This document shows positions 40,271-57,222 of a DNA stretch of 64,000 bases, in pieces (positions within the stretch are counted from its first letter, which is position 1; every line of letters begins with the position of its first letter). The notes under the pieces are model-generated. The model did no database searches. It was not told the origin of the DNA and saw only the letters and a program-made list of their open reading frames with translations. Both the position numbers and the translations under genes were made by a program. Source of the DNA: Bacillus mycoides (GTDB lineage: Bacteria > Bacillota > Bacilli > Bacillales > Bacillaceae_G); assembly GCF_001757995.1 (NCBI RefSeq), contig NZ_LXLV01000062.1, positions 186,001 to 250,000 of the forward strand, read 5' to 3'.

Positions 40271-40309
40271 AAAGACGACCGCGTTCCCCCGCAGTCGTCT
40301 TTTTTCATA
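40270..40309. terminator. Bidirectional terminator between the HAD gene and pyrE
   Basis: AAAAGACGAC pairs with GTCGTCTTTT around a loop of about 12 bases, with poly-A and poly-T flanks. It closes both the plus-strand HAD transcript and the long pyr operon. Confidence 0.88.
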
Positions 40310-40938
40310 TTACGCTGTAACCCAAGCTTCGTCAGCTGGATTTTTACGCCATTCTTGTAACTTTTTCGTTTCAGCTTGTCCGATCATACCTTTTTCTGCT
40401 GCAACTTCAGTTAATGCACTGTAATCACTTAAAGAATATGATGCTACGTTTGCTGCTTCTAGTTTCTCTTTTCCTGACTCAAGCTCGTATGTGAAGATTG
40501 ATACGATTCCTAATACTTCACAGCCAGCTTCGCGAAGTGCTTCTACACATGTAATTGCACTACCGCCAGTTGAAATTAAGTCTTCTACTACTACTACTTT
40601 TTGACCTTTTTCAGCTTTTCCTTCGATTTGTTTCCCTTTACCGTGACCTTTTGCTTTACTACGTACGTAGCACATTGGTAAATCCATACGATCGCTTACC
40701 CATGCAGCGTGCGCAATACCAGCAGTTGCTGTTCCTGCAATAACTTCTACAGTTGGGAAGTGCTCTTTAATTAACTCTTCTAATCCAGCTGCAATCGCTT
40801 GGCGTACTTTTGGATAAGATAAAGTTAAACGATTATCACAATAAATTGGTGATTTCATACCAGAAGACCAAGTAAATGGATCATTCGGTTGTAAAAATAC
40901 TGCTCCAATTTCTAATAAATGCGATGCGATTTCTTTTT

Positions 40939-40942
<4 letters not shown>
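40310..40942 (-). CDS. pyrE: Orotate phosphoribosyltransferase
   Basis: Forms OMP from orotate and PRPP, the fifth step of UMP synthesis. The 210 residues contain the [11 protein letters not shown] substrate segment near 28, and the PRPP loop [14 protein letters not shown] near 116. The ATG overlaps the pyrF stop as ATGA; an in-frame extension of six codons into pyrF is rejected. Last gene of the pyr operon. Confidence 0.96.
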
Positions 40943-43341
<2,399 letters not shown>

Positions 43342-43345
<4 letters not shown>

Positions 43346-46300
43346 GCATGTACCACCTCGTGACGCTTCGTTTGCGTAATTTCTTTCATTGAATGAGCTG
43401 AGAATGTCATAGATTCTAATACTCGTAAGATTGCTCTCGTTGTATCAAGTGATGTTAAGCAAGCCACACCATTTTCTACTGATTCACGGCGAATGCGGAA
43501 ACCATCACGCGCTGGTTGTTTTCCTTTTGTTAATGTATTGATTACAAACTGTGCTTTTCCTTGACGGATAATATCAAGTAAGTTGTATTCTTCAGAATCA
43601 ATTTTGTTTACAACTTGCACTGGGATATTTTGCTCTGCTAACGATTGTGCTGTTCCAGCTGTTGCTAATAAGTTGTAGCCGATTTCGTGGAAACGTTTTG
43701 CAATTTCCATTGCCTCTTCTTTATCTTTATCCGCTACAGTGATGATTACTGATCCGTGCGTTGGAATGTTAATTCCTGAAGCAACAAGTCCTTTATATAA
43801 TGCTTTTTCAAGCGTTAAATCTTTACCCATTACTTCCCCTGTTGATTTCATTTCAGGTCCTAATGTTGTATCAACTGAGCGTAGTTTCGCAAATGAGAAT
43901 ACCGGTGCTTTTACATACACTTCCTTCTCTTCTGGGTGATAGCCAGTTCCATATCCTTGTTCTACAAGGTTTTGACCCAAAATAACTTTCGTAGCGATAT
44001 TTGCCATCGGTACGCCTGTAATTTTACTTAAGAATGGTACTGTACGGCTCGCACGTGGATTTACTTCAATTACATACACTTCATCTTTGAATACTACAAA
44101 CTGAATGTTTAGTAATCCAACAATGTTTAAACCTTTTCCAAGTGAAATTGTATGTTCAATAATTTGCTCTTTTAGTTTTTCAGATAAACTCTGTGGTGGA
44201 TATACTCCAATTGAATCCCCAGAGTGAACTCCAGCGCGTTCAATATGTTCCATAATACCTGGAATGAATACATTCTCACCGTCTGAAATTGCATCTACTT
44301 CAATTTCTTTACCAACCATATAACGGTCGATTAATACTGGGTGATCTGCGTGAACTTTAACCGCATTTTTCATGTAGTGCAGTAATTCTTCTTGACGATA
44401 TACGATTTCCATCGCACGTCCACCTAGTACGTAAGATGGTCTTACTAATACTGGGTAACCAATTTTGTCAGCGATTGCTACTGCTTGCTCTACAGTCGTT
44501 GCTGTTTTACCAACTGGTTGCGGGATACCAAGCTTTGTTAAAGCTGCTTCAAACTTATCACGATCTTCTGCACGGTCTAAATCTTCAAGTGATGTTCCTA
44601 AGATTTTCACACCGTGTGCTTCTAATTTAGCTGCTAAGTTAATTGCCGTTTGTCCACCGAATTGGACGATAACACCTTCTGGCTTTTCTAAATCGATAAT
44701 GTGCATTACATCTTCGATTGTTAATGGTTCAAAGTATAATTTGTCAGAAATACTGAAGTCTGTTGAAACTGTTTCTGGGTTATTATTAACAATGATTGCC
44801 TCATATCCAGCTTCTTTTATTGCCCATACAGAGTGAACTGTTGCATAATCAAACTCAACACCTTGACCAATACGGATTGGACCAGAGCCTAGTACAACTA
44901 CACTCTTACGATCTGTTACAATCGATTCATTCTCGTCACCATATGTGCTGTAGTAGTATGGTGTTGCAGATTCAAACTCTGCCGCACAAGTATCTACCAT
45001 CTTATAAACAGGCGTCATATTGCTTTCTTTACGCATATCGTAAATTTCACGCTCTGTTTTGTTCCAAGCATTGGCGATGTAATGGTCACTGAAGCCCATT
45101 TCTTTCGCAGATTGTAACACTTCCATATTTCCTACATTCGCTTTTACTTCGCGTTCCATGTTTACGATATTTTCAACTTTTTGTAAGAAGAAGAAGTCCA
45201 TTTCACACCATTCGTTGATTTCTTCTTTCGTTACACCTTGACGCATCGCTTCTGCTACAACAAACAGTCGTTCATCATCAGCTTTTATAATACGCTTTTT
45301 CATCGTTTCTTTATCAAGCTCTTTTAAGTGGTCTAACTCTAGGTGATAAACGCCAAGCTCTAAAGAACGGATCGCTTTTAATAATGATTGTTCTAAGTTA
45401 CGTCCGATTGACATAACTTCACCAGTTGCCTTCATTTGTGTACCAAGTGTTCTGTTTGCTGATTCAAACTTATCAAATGGCCAACGTGGAATTTTTGAAA
45501 CAACATAGTCTAATGCTGGCTCGAAGCAAGCGTATGTTTTTTGTGTTACTGGGTTTACAATTTCATCTAATGTTAAACCGACTGCAATTTTCGCCGCTAA
45601 CTTCGCAATTGGATATCCAGTTGCTTTAGATGCTAGTGCAGACGAACGACTCACACGCGGGTTTACTTCGATTACATAGTATTGGAAGCTATGTGGATCA
45701 AGTGCAAGCTGAACGTTACATCCACCTTCAATTCCTAATGCACGAATAATTCTTAATGAAGTGTTTCGTAACATTTGATACTCACGGTCACTTAATGTTT
45801 GGCTCGGTGCTACAACGATAGAATCACCTGTGTGAACCCCAACTGGATCGATATTTTCCATGTTACATACTACAATCGCGTTATCATTCGAATCACGCAT
45901 TACTTCATATTCAATTTCCTTACAACCAGCAATACTCTTTTCTAATAGACATTGTGTTACTGGACTATGTTTTAATCCACCTGATACGATTTCAATTAGT
46001 TCTTCTTCATTACTACAGATTCCGCCACCTGTGCCCCCCATTGTAAATGCTGGGCGAACAATAACTGGATAACCAATTTCTTTTACAAATTCATGTGCTT
46101 CTTCCAGCGTATGAATAATCGTGCTAGATGGAATTGGTTCATTTAATTCCTGCATTAATGTACGGAATAAATCACGATCTTCCGCTTGCTCGATTGCTGA
46201 TAATTTTGTTCCTAAAATTTCAACTCCGCACTCTTCAAGTATGCCTGATTTCGCAAGTTCAACAGCCATATTCAGGCCTGTTTGACCACCTAATGTTGGT

Positions 46301-46560
46301 AGGATTGCATCTGGACGTTCTTTACGAATGATACGGCTTACGAATTCTAGTGTTAATGGTTCTATATATACTTTATCTGCTGTTGCAGTATCTGTCATAA
46401 TTGTTGCTGGGTTAGAGTTAACAAGGATTACTTTGTAACCTTCTTCTCTAAGAGATTGACAAGCTTGTGTACCAGAGTAATCAAACTCTGCTGCTTGCCC
46501 AATTACAATTGGTCCTGATCCGATTACTAAAATTGTGTTAATGTCTAGGCGTTTTGGCAT
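43342..46560 (-). CDS. carB: Carbamoyl phosphate synthetase, large chain
   Basis: Makes carbamoyl phosphate from bicarbonate, glutamine-derived ammonia and two ATP. At 1072 residues it has full length with the two homologous ATP-grasp halves. Each half opens with a [11 protein letters not shown]-type motif (residues 12-22 and about 557), and each carries EVNPR (near 298 and 838). The MGS-like allosteric domain (about 935-1072) binds UMP and PRPP. In Bacillus this pyr-operon copy is the pyrimidine-specific pyrAB. It overlaps carA by 16 bp. Confidence 0.97.
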
Positions 46561-47638
46561 AACTCTTCCCCTTCTTTCTTGAAGTTTTCAATCATTGCTA
46601 AGAAATCTTCGAATAAATCATTTGCATCTTCTGGTCCTGCAGAAGCTTCTGGATGGTATTGCACTGTAAATGCTGGGAACTTCGTATGACGAAGACCTTC
46701 TACTGTTCCATCATTTAAAGCAACATGTGTAATTTCAAGCTCTGTATTTTTAACTGATTCTTCTTCTACTGCATAACCATGGTTTTGAGAAGTGATTGCT
46801 ACTTTTCCAGTTGCAAGATTTTTTACTGGATGATTTAAACCACGGTGACCGAATTTTAACTTACTTGTATTCGCACCAGATGCTAGTGCGAACAATTGAT
46901 GTCCTAGGCAAATCCCGAATAAAGGAACTTTACCAATGATTCCTTGCAGCATTTCAATCGCTTCCGGTACATCTTTTGGATCCCCAGGTCCATTACTTAA
47001 CATAATTCCATCTGGGCTAAGGCGTAAAATTTCTTCTGCTGTTGTATTATAAGGTACAACAATTACATCACAGTCACGCTTATTTAATTCTCGTAAAATA
47101 CCATGTTTCATTCCGAAGTCTACAAGTACAACGCGATGACCACGGCCTGGACTTGGGTATGGATCTTTTGTTGATACGCGTTTCACATGATCTGTAAAGA
47201 CAGTTGCTTTCAATTGGCTAACGATGTCCTCTACACCCACATCCATGTTACAAAGACGTCCGCGTAAAGTTCCATATTGACGAATTTTTCTTGTTAATTT
47301 TCTCGTATCAATTCCTGCTAATCCTGGGATATTTCTTTCTTTCAAGTAATCATTTAACGAAATTTCATTACGGAAGTTTGATGGATGATCACAAATTTCG
47401 TTTACGATTAAACCATTTACAGATGGGTGAATTGATTCAAAATCATCACGGTTAATGCCGTAGTTTCCGATTAATGGATACGTAAATGTTACGATTTGAC
47501 CGCAGTATGATGGATCAGATAAAGTTTCTTGATATCCAGTCATCCCAGTTGTAAATACAACCTCACCTGACTTTTCGATTTCTCCTCCGAAACCTTTTCC
47601 AATTAATACTGTTCCATCTTCTAAGATAAGTTGTCTTT

Positions 47639-47642
<4 letters not shown>
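46545..47642 (-). CDS. carA: Carbamoyl phosphate synthetase, small chain
   Basis: Glutaminase subunit (pyrAA). The 365 residues contain an N-terminal dimer domain, [10 protein letters not shown] near 111, and a class I amidotransferase domain with the nucleophile in GICLGHQ near 243 and the His-Glu pair in QYHPEAS near 328. The start is ATG 47642 behind GGAGAGTG; an eight-codon longer frame enters pyrC. It is tightly coupled to carB. Confidence 0.96.
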
Positions 47643-49832
<2,190 letters not shown>

Positions 49833-49887
49833 TCATCTTTCTGTTTTTTATGATAACACTCATGAATTTATATAACAATAACTGTAT

Positions 49888-49956
49888 AAAAATACCCTAA
49901 TCTTTTGAGACTAGGGTGCGTTAAAGTAGCCACCCTTTTCTGTCTCACAGGACTGA
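49888..49956 (-). promoter_or_regulatory. PyrR attenuator between pyrP and pyrB
   Basis: The minus strand carries the PyrR-binding loop CAGTCCTGTGAGACAG at the complement of 49940-49955, followed by AAAAGG. It is followed by a terminator (stem 49893-49901 with 49909-49917, then TTTTTAT). UMP-bound PyrR should favour the terminator and reduce pyrB and downstream expression. Confidence 0.85.
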
Positions 49957-49971
49957 ATTAAAAGGTTATTT

Positions 49972-51264
49972 TTATGAAGCAATCTGCTTAGATTGTTTTG
50001 TTTTGTTTACTTGTTTTGTTTCTGGTAGTAGTAGATTTAATAGTACACCTACAATTGCCGCTAGTGCCATTCCTTCTACTTGGAACGATTCACCTACGTG
50101 TAGTACCGCCCCGCCAATACCGATTACTAGTATAACTGATGCAATCATTAAGTTTCGTTTGTCGCTTAAGTCTGTTTTATCGTCTACCATCATGCGTAAA
50201 CCGCTTGATGCGATTACACCGAATAGTAAGATTGATACACCACCCATAACCGGTGTTGGGATCGAATGAATCAGTGCTGAAATCTTCCCGATAAATCCAA
50301 ACATGATTGCGAACACTGCTGAACCGATGAATAAGTATACACTGTATGCTCTCGTAATTGCTAGCACACCGATGTTTTCACCGTACGTTGTATTCGGTGG
50401 TCCACCTATTAGTGATGCGATCAATGTTGCTACCCCATCACCGAAGATTGAACGATGTAAACCTGGTTTTTCAATTAAATCTCTTTTAATAACATTTCCA
50501 AGTACAATTTGATGTCCGATATGTTCTGAAATTGTTACAAGTGCAACTGGTACCATTAAGAGTACAATTTTCCATGAAAACTCGGGAGTATATGTTACAA
50601 ACGGTACTGTGAAGTCTGGTATGACAAACCATTTTGCCTCAGCTACTGGCTTTAAATCTACTAGCCCTTGGAAGTAAGCGAATATATACCCGCCGATGAT
50701 TCCAAGTAAAACTGGTATGATACTGAAAAACCCTCTTCCGAATATGGAGCAAATGATTGTAATTGCTAATGTTACTAATGCTACTGAAAAGTGTGTAATG
50801 CTATACTTACCATCCGCACCGTTCATCGCCATGTTCACCGCTGTATGTGCTAAAGCTAAACCGATTACCATTACGACTGGTCCAACTACGATTGGCGGAA
50901 GTAATTTCATTATCCACTCTGACCCAGATTTCTTAATTCCGAGTGAGATTAAGATGTACACAAGTCCCGCAAGCATTCCACCAAGCATTGCTGCTCCAGG
51001 TCCACCTGCTGTTTTTGCTGTAATAATTGGTGCAATAAAGGCGAATGATGATCCTAAATATGCTGGTACTTGACCTTTCGTTATTAGAAGAAACGCTAGC
51101 GTTCCTAATCCACTTGATATTAAAGCTACTGATGGATTCAGTCCTGTTAAAAACGGAACAAGCACTGTTGATCCAAACATCGCGAACAAATGTTGTATAC
51201 TTAATAATAACCATTTTCCCGGTTTCGGTACTTCATGAATGTCTAACACTGGCTTTTGCTCCAT
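49972..51264 (-). CDS. pyrP: Uracil permease
   Basis: Proton-coupled uracil uptake protein of the nucleobase-ascorbate transporter (UraA) family. The 430 residues start with a soluble segment, then 12-14 hydrophobic segments. SIQHLFAMFGSTVLVP lies near 22-37, EHIGHQ near 247 and GPPNTTYGENIG near 288 correspond to UraA substrate residues. ATG 51264 follows AAGGAGG. It is the second gene of the pyr operon, enclosed by two PyrR attenuators. Confidence 0.95.
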   Translation of the reverse strand: MEQKPVLDIHEVPKPGKWLLLSIQHLFAMFGSTVLVPFLTGLNPSVALISSGLGTLAFLLITKGQVPAYLGSSFAFIAPIITAKTAGGPGAAMLGGMLAGLVYILISLGIKKSGSEWIMKLLPPIVVGPVVMVIGLALAHTAVNMAMNGADGKYSITHFSVALVTLAITIICSIFGRGFFSIIPVLLGIIGGYIFAYFQGLVDLKPVAEAKWFVIPDFTVPFVTYTPEFSWKIVLLMVPVALVTISEHIGHQIVLGNVIKRDLIEKPGLHRSIFGDGVATLIASLIGGPPNTTYGENIGVLAITRAYSVYLFIGSAVFAIMFGFIGKISALIHSIPTPVMGGVSILLFGVIASSGLRMMVDDKTDLSDKRNLMIASVILVIGIGGAVLHVGESFQVEGMALAAIVGVLLNLLLPETKQVNKTKQSKQIAS

Positions 51265-51299
51265 TGTTGCATCCTCCTTCAGTTTTAATTTTTGCAATA

Positions 51300-51396
51300 A
51301 AAAAACTCTTTGTGCCTGTGCACAAAGAGTCCTACACTTTCGTATGCCAAATTTGACATATGAAAGCCAAGACCCTTTGGCAGCCTCACAGGACTA
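51300..51396 (-). promoter_or_regulatory. PyrR attenuator between pyrR and pyrP
   Basis: Minus-strand PyrR loop AGTCCTGTGAGGCTG (complement of 51381-51395) followed by CCAAAGGG. Further downstream lies a terminator hairpin whose stem CTCTTTGTGC pairs with GCACAAAGAG and exits into a run of T (51300-51331). Confidence 0.87.
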
Positions 51397-51410
51397 CATT
51401 TAAAAGGGCT

Positions 51411-51956
<546 letters not shown>

Positions 51957-51996
51957 CTACACCTCCAAGCTTTTTTTCTTGCGTGAGAGTAATGGT

Positions 51997-52100
51997 ATAA
52001 AAAAAGTCCTCTCAGCGTGTGCGAGAGGACTTTTGAAAAAAGGGTACAGCATACCCTAAGTATTTCAAACCGTTACCTTCTCAACCTCACGGGGCTGTGT
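51997..52100 (-). promoter_or_regulatory. PyrR attenuator in the pyr operon leader
   Basis: Minus-strand PyrR loop CACAGCCCCGTGAGGTTG (complement of 52082-52099) followed by AGAAGG. A terminator follows, AAAAGTCCTCTC with GAGAGGACTTTT and a T run (51998-52036). A second small hairpin AGGGTA/TACCCT lies between them (52041-52056) and is likely part of the alternative antiterminator fold. Confidence 0.88.
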
Positions 52101-52126
52101 TAAAGGATCATTATTTAACTGTTGTC

Positions 52127-52155
52127 AGTATCTCAGTTTTCTTATGATTTGTCAA
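52127..52155 (-). promoter_or_regulatory. SigA-type promoter of the pyr operon
   Basis: Minus-strand TTGACA (52150-52155), 17-bp spacer, GATACT (52127-52132), directly downstream of the rluD stop codon and about 30 bp before the PyrR leader loop. It is the only strong promoter found for the ten-gene pyr operon. Confidence 0.8.
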
Positions 52156-52157
52156 TA

Positions 52158-53066
52158 CTATTTCCGTAAAATATTTAGCGCCTCTTCAAACACTTCTGGA
52201 ATCGGTGCCTCAAACTCAATATATTCACCAGTACGAGGGTGATCGAAACCTAAAATCCCTGCATGAAGTGCTTGTCCATTCATATCTAATGTTTTCTTCG
52301 GACCATACTTTGGATCCCCTGCAAGTGGATAACCAATATATTTCATATGAACACGAATTTGGTGTGTACGTCCCGTTTCTAAGCGACATTCTACAAGTGT
52401 GAAATCCTTAAATCGCTCTAACACTTGGAAATGTGTAACTGCATTCTTACCATTTTCATCAACAGTCATACTTTGACGTTCTTTTTTATCACGACCAATT
52501 GGAGCATCAATTGTTCCTTTATCATGTGGAATTACACCATGTACAATCGCTTTATAGCGTCTTGTTACTGTTTTTGCTACAAGTTGATTGACAAGTGATT
52601 CGTGCGCCATATCATTTTTAGCAACCATTAATAATCCAGATGTATCCTTATCAATACGGTGTACTATACCAGGACGCATTACACCGTTAATACCTGATAG
52701 GTCTGTACAATGATGCATAAGTCCGTTTACAAGCGTACCCTTCGTATGCCCTGGTGCTGGATGTACTACCATGCCACGCGGCTTATTTACAACTAGTACA
52801 TCGGCATCTTCATAATAAACTTCTAAATTCATATCTTCCGGTTGAATATCTAACTCTTCTGGCTCGGGAATTGTTACTGTAATTTCATCATTTTCTTTTA
52901 CTTTGTAATTCACTTTAACCGATTTCCCATTTACTGTCACAACAGCATCTTTAATCCATTGCTGCACTTGTGAACGTGACCATTCACTGTTTATTTCTGC
53001 AACGAATTTATCAATTCGCTCGCTTTTTTGTTCTTCTGCAACTGTTACTTGTACTACTTCACTCAT
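52158..53066 (-). CDS. rluD: Ribosomal large-subunit pseudouridine synthase, RluD family
   Basis: Converts specific uridines of 23S rRNA to pseudouridine. The 302 residues have an N-terminal S4 RNA-binding domain (about 13-75). The catalytic domain has HRIDKDTSGLLMVAKN near 135-150 holding the catalytic Asp, and RLETGRTHQIRVH near 228-240. Known as YlyB in B. subtilis; exact target positions are inferred from RluD. Four bases after lspA, so cotranscribed. Confidence 0.93.
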   Translation of the reverse strand: MSEVVQVTVAEEQKSERIDKFVAEINSEWSRSQVQQWIKDAVVTVNGKSVKVNYKVKENDEITVTIPEPEELDIQPEDMNLEVYYEDADVLVVNKPRGMVVHPAPGHTKGTLVNGLMHHCTDLSGINGVMRPGIVHRIDKDTSGLLMVAKNDMAHESLVNQLVAKTVTRRYKAIVHGVIPHDKGTIDAPIGRDKKERQSMTVDENGKNAVTHFQVLERFKDFTLVECRLETGRTHQIRVHMKYIGYPLAGDPKYGPKKTLDMNGQALHAGILGFDHPRTGEYIEFEAPIPEVFEEALNILRK

Positions 53067-53070
53067 TCAA

Positions 53071-53586
<516 letters not shown>

Positions 53587-53653
53587 TCACAATGAACCTT
53601 TACGGAAGAATAAAATAAATTAAAAAAAGGTAACATAATATCGTTGTGCGTAT

Positions 53654-53983
53654 TCATACATTTACCTTTTCATAGAAAAATTCATGAATAGTACGAGCAG
53701 TCGGCATTGTTTTCATTTGTTTTGTAGGAATCGCTCTTCCAGTTTCTTCACAAATACCGTACATATCTATTTCCATTTTAAACAATGCACGTTCTACATC
53801 TTTTAAATCCTCTTTTATATCATGTAATAGCAATTTTTTCTTTGTCTCTTCCTTTATTTCATATCCAAGTTCTTGCCCAAATTCCATATAGTATGTGTGC
53901 ATTACTTCTTTAGCCAGTCTATCTTGCAACTCTTTTCTCATCAATTGCAATTCTTCTTTTATTTCCATATAAATTTCATTCAC
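53654..53983 (-). CDS. ylyA: DksA/TraR-like protein YlyA with degenerate zinc finger
   Basis: A 109-residue coiled-coil protein of the DksA/TraR/YteA family, in the ileS-lspA interval where B. subtilis has ylyA. YlyA in that species binds RNA polymerase and influences SigG-dependent gene expression. The N-terminal helical pair (about 5-70) is followed by the finger-like tail starting YGICEETGRAIP near 74. Only one of the four expected cysteines remains, so zinc binding is probably lost. The start is a GTG at 53983 behind GGGAGG; a ten-codon longer ATG frame runs through that site. Confidence 0.83.
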   Translation of the reverse strand: MNEIYMEIKEELQLMRKELQDRLAKEVMHTYYMEFGQELGYEIKEETKKKLLLHDIKEDLKDVERALFKMEIDMYGICEETGRAIPTKQMKTMPTARTIHEFFYEKVNV

Positions 53984-54101
53984 GTGTACATTCCTCCCAG
54001 CTGCAATGTACAATTAGTGTGTCCGAAATTTCCACGCTTACCTCACACACATTTTTCCTTCATAGGAAAGAGAGTGAAAGTTATTTCGATATATCATCAA
54101 C

Positions 54102-54139
54102 AAAAAACTGACTGCTATTATGAGCAGTCAGTTTTTTTA
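54102..54139 (-). terminator. Terminator after ileS
   Basis: AAACTGACTGCT pairs with AGCAGTCAGTTT around a seven-base loop with A and T flanks, immediately after the ileS stop codon. It separates ileS from ylyA. Confidence 0.85.
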
Positions 54140-56905
54140 TTATTTTACATAGTTTTCTTTAACAACCGTTGCACAACGCTCACATAATGTTTCATGTTCC
54201 GCATCTTTACCAATTGTTTCTGAAACAACCCAACAACGTTCACATGTGTCACCCGTTGCCTGAGCTACAACAACCGCTGTATGCTCATACTTAGGCGCTT
54301 CTTTTGGTGCTTCTTCCATCATACCACCAAGTTTATACTCAGAAACGATAAATAGTTGCTTTAAGTCTTCACTAATAGACTCTAACATAGCTTTCATTTC
54401 TGCAGTCGGGTATAGTGTAATACTTGCATTTAATGACTTACCAATTACTTTTTCATTACGAGCGACTTCTAAAGCTTTTAATACGTCATCACGTAACGTC
54501 ATAAATGCATCCCATTTTGTTTTTAACGCTTCAGCACCAGCTACTTCTACAACTTCTGGCATATTAGTTAACTGTACGCTTTCTTCTTCTGCACCAGGAA
54601 CATAAGGCCATACTTCATCAGCTGTATGAGATAAGATTGGTGTTACAAGTTTTGTTAATGCAACAAGAACATCATATAATACTGTTTGAATTGCGCGGCG
54701 ATCTTGGTGATTTGCACCTTCAATGTATAAAATGTCTTTCGCAAAGTCTAAATAGAATGAACTTAAATCAATTGTACAGAAGTTATGGATTGCGTGATAT
54801 ACTGCTGCAAAGTCATATGCTTCATATGCTTCTTTCACTTTTGTAATTAAGTCATTTAATTTTACTAACATGTAACGGTCCACTTCACGAAGCTCAGCTG
54901 CCACCACTGTATTTTCACTTGGATTAAAGTCATCTAAGTTTCCTAATAAGAAACGGAATGTATTACGGATTTTACGATATACTTCTGCTACTTGTTTTAA
55001 AATATCATCTGAAATACGTACATCAGATTGATAGTCAACAGAAGAAACCCATAAGCGTAAAATATCGCCGCCTAATTGATCCATAATTTTCTTCGGTACG
55101 ACGATGTTTCCAATCGACTTACTCATTTTACGTCCGTCACCATCTAGTACGAAACCGTGGCTTAGAACACCTTTATACGGTGCTTTACCTGTTACAGCAA
55201 CTGCTGTTGATAATGAAGAGTTAAACCAACCACGATATTGGTCAGATCCTTCTAAATATAAATCTGCTGGACGTTGTAAATCATCACGCTCTTCTAATAC
55301 CGCTTGGTGCGAAGAACCTGAATCAAACCATACATCCATAATGTCTGTTTCTTTACGGAATTCACCATTTGGGCTACCTGGATGTGTAAATCCTTCTGGT
55401 AATAGATCTTTCGCTTCACGCTCGAACCATACGTTAGAACCGTGTTCACGGAATAAATCTGCTACATTGCTAATTGTTTCATCTGTAATAATTGGATCAC
55501 CATTCTCTGCATAGAATACAGGAATTGGTACACCCCATGCACGTTGACGAGAAATACACCAATCACCACGGTCACGAACCATATTATGAAGACGAGTCTC
55601 ACCCCATGCTGGCACCCATTTCGTTTCTTCAACAGCTTGTAATAATTCTTTACGGAATGCTTCAATAGATGCAAACCACTGTGCTGTTGCACGGAAAATG
55701 ATTGGTTTTTTCGTTCTCCAATCATGTGGATATGAATGCGTAATAAATGTTAATTTTAGTAACGCGCCCACCTCTTCTAATTTTTCCGTAATTGGTTTAT
55801 TAGCTTTATCATAGAATAAGCCTTCAAATCCAGGTGCTTCACTTGTTAATACACCTTTATCATCAACTGGGCAAAGAACTTCTAAACCATATTTCTTACC
55901 AACAAGGAAATCGTCTTCCCCGTGTCCAGGTGCTGTATGAACACAACCTGTACCAGCATCTGTTGTAACGTGCTCCCCTAGCATAACTAATGAGTCACGA
56001 TCGTAGAATGGGTGTTTTGCAACTGTATACTCAAGTTCGCTACCTTTTACTGTTTTCACAACTTCAGTATTTTCCCATTCTAACGTTTTTGCAACTGTCT
56101 CAAATAGTTCAGAAGCAATAATATATTTCTCATCATTTACTTTCACAATAGCATATTCAAGTTCTGGATGAACAGAAATACCTAGGTTAGCAGGTAACGT
56201 CCAAGGTGTTGTTGTCCAAATAATGAACTTCTCATCACCTTCTAATACGTTCTTTCCGTCTTTTACAGGGAATGCTACGTAAATAGATGCTGATTTTTTA
56301 TCTTGGTATTCAATTTCAGCTTCTGCTAAAGCTGATTCACTCGTTGGAGACCAGTAAACTGGTTTCTGTCCTTTATAGATATAACCTTCTTTCGCCATGT
56401 CACCAAACACTTTAATTTGTTGTGCTTCATAAGCTGGCTCTAAAGTAATATATGGATTATCCCAATCTGCACGTACACCTAAACGCTTAAATTGTTCACG
56501 TTGACGTTCTACTTGCTCATATGCATACTCTGCGCATAACTTACGGAACTCAGCAACTGTCATTTCTTTACGTTTTACACCTTTATTCGTTAAAGCTTGT
56601 TCAATCGGTAAACCGTGTGTATCCCAACCTGGTACATATGGTGCACAGTATCCAGTCATTGATTTATAGCGAACAATAAAGTCCTTTAATACTTTATTTA
56701 ATGCATGTCCCATATGAATGTCACCATTCGCATATGGAGGTCCATCATGTAGTACAAATAAAGGACGACCTTTCGTATGTTCTTGCACTTTTTCATAAAT
56801 ATTCATTTCAGCCCATTTTTCTTGCATTGCAGGCTCGCGTTTCGGTAAATTCCCACGCATTGGGAACTCTGTTTTTGGCATTAGTAATGTATTTTTGTAC
56901 TCCAT
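54140..56905 (-). CDS. ileS: Isoleucyl-tRNA synthetase
   Basis: Class I synthetase charging tRNA-Ile, with an editing domain against valine. The 921 residues include the HIGH-type [13 protein letters not shown] near 55, the editing domain (about 200-400), the KMSKS loop in [11 protein letters not shown] near 595, and a C-terminal zinc site in CERCWVV and CERCATVV near 888-910. ATG 56905 follows AAGGAGG; a TTG two codons upstream is closer to the site. Length and the C-terminal zinc fit the bacterial IleS1 type. It is controlled by a T-box leader. Confidence 0.97.
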   Translation of the reverse strand: MEYKNTLLMPKTEFPMRGNLPKREPAMQEKWAEMNIYEKVQEHTKGRPLFVLHDGPPYANGDIHMGHALNKVLKDFIVRYKSMTGYCAPYVPGWDTHGLPIEQALTNKGVKRKEMTVAEFRKLCAEYAYEQVERQREQFKRLGVRADWDNPYITLEPAYEAQQIKVFGDMAKEGYIYKGQKPVYWSPTSESALAEAEIEYQDKKSASIYVAFPVKDGKNVLEGDEKFIIWTTTPWTLPANLGISVHPELEYAIVKVNDEKYIIASELFETVAKTLEWENTEVVKTVKGSELEYTVAKHPFYDRDSLVMLGEHVTTDAGTGCVHTAPGHGEDDFLVGKKYGLEVLCPVDDKGVLTSEAPGFEGLFYDKANKPITEKLEEVGALLKLTFITHSYPHDWRTKKPIIFRATAQWFASIEAFRKELLQAVEETKWVPAWGETRLHNMVRDRGDWCISRQRAWGVPIPVFYAENGDPIITDETISNVADLFREHGSNVWFEREAKDLLPEGFTHPGSPNGEFRKETDIMDVWFDSGSSHQAVLEERDDLQRPADLYLEGSDQYRGWFNSSLSTAVAVTGKAPYKGVLSHGFVLDGDGRKMSKSIGNIVVPKKIMDQLGGDILRLWVSSVDYQSDVRISDDILKQVAEVYRKIRNTFRFLLGNLDDFNPSENTVVAAELREVDRYMLVKLNDLITKVKEAYEAYDFAAVYHAIHNFCTIDLSSFYLDFAKDILYIEGANHQDRRAIQTVLYDVLVALTKLVTPILSHTADEVWPYVPGAEEESVQLTNMPEVVEVAGAEALKTKWDAFMTLRDDVLKALEVARNEKVIGKSLNASITLYPTAEMKAMLESISEDLKQLFIVSEYKLGGMMEEAPKEAPKYEHTAVVVAQATGDTCERCWVVSETIGKDAEHETLCERCATVVKENYVK

Positions 56906-56959
56906 GCTCAATTCCTCCTTAAATATATAAACGACAGACCTTAAAAAAGGGAATAAAAA

Positions 56960-57200
56960 AGAGACCTCTCATCCCCAAAAAGGGACGAGAAAGTCTCCCG
57001 CGGTACCACCCTAGTAGATCCTATACGTATGTATAAAATCCTCTTTATATTCTTAACGCGAATATACGCCTACGCTTACTCCATTTGTTCAGCGCGGAAC
57101 TCCAGGGTGATATTCCCATTATCTCCTTATCCTGAGCTTACACCATCCTCAGTTCGCTATATAAGGTATGAAAAAGGTACTTATCCCTATCTTCGTTTTT
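56960..57200 (-). promoter_or_regulatory. Isoleucine T-box riboswitch of ileS
   Basis: On the minus strand the leader contains a stem I region with the bulge GAATATCACC near the complement of 57110-57119, in which AUC serves as the isoleucine specifier codon. The T-box core GGGTGGTACCGCGGG follows (56998-57012). The terminator stem GAGAC-TTTCTCGTCCC with GGGGATGAGA-GGTCTC ends in TTTTTT (56957-56997). Uncharged tRNA-Ile should pair with the T-box bulge and allow ileS transcription. Confidence 0.93.
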
Positions 57201-57222
57201 CTTAATAAATATGTTGTTTAAA

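Noticed and set aside
44465-44836. Plus-strand 123-codon open frame inside carB
   Set aside because: Antisense to the conserved second half of CarB; composition (Ser, Ala, Thr-rich) reflects reverse codons and there is no start signal.
55104-55514. Plus-strand 136-codon frame inside ileS
   Set aside because: Antisense to the KMSKS region of ileS; no start signals.
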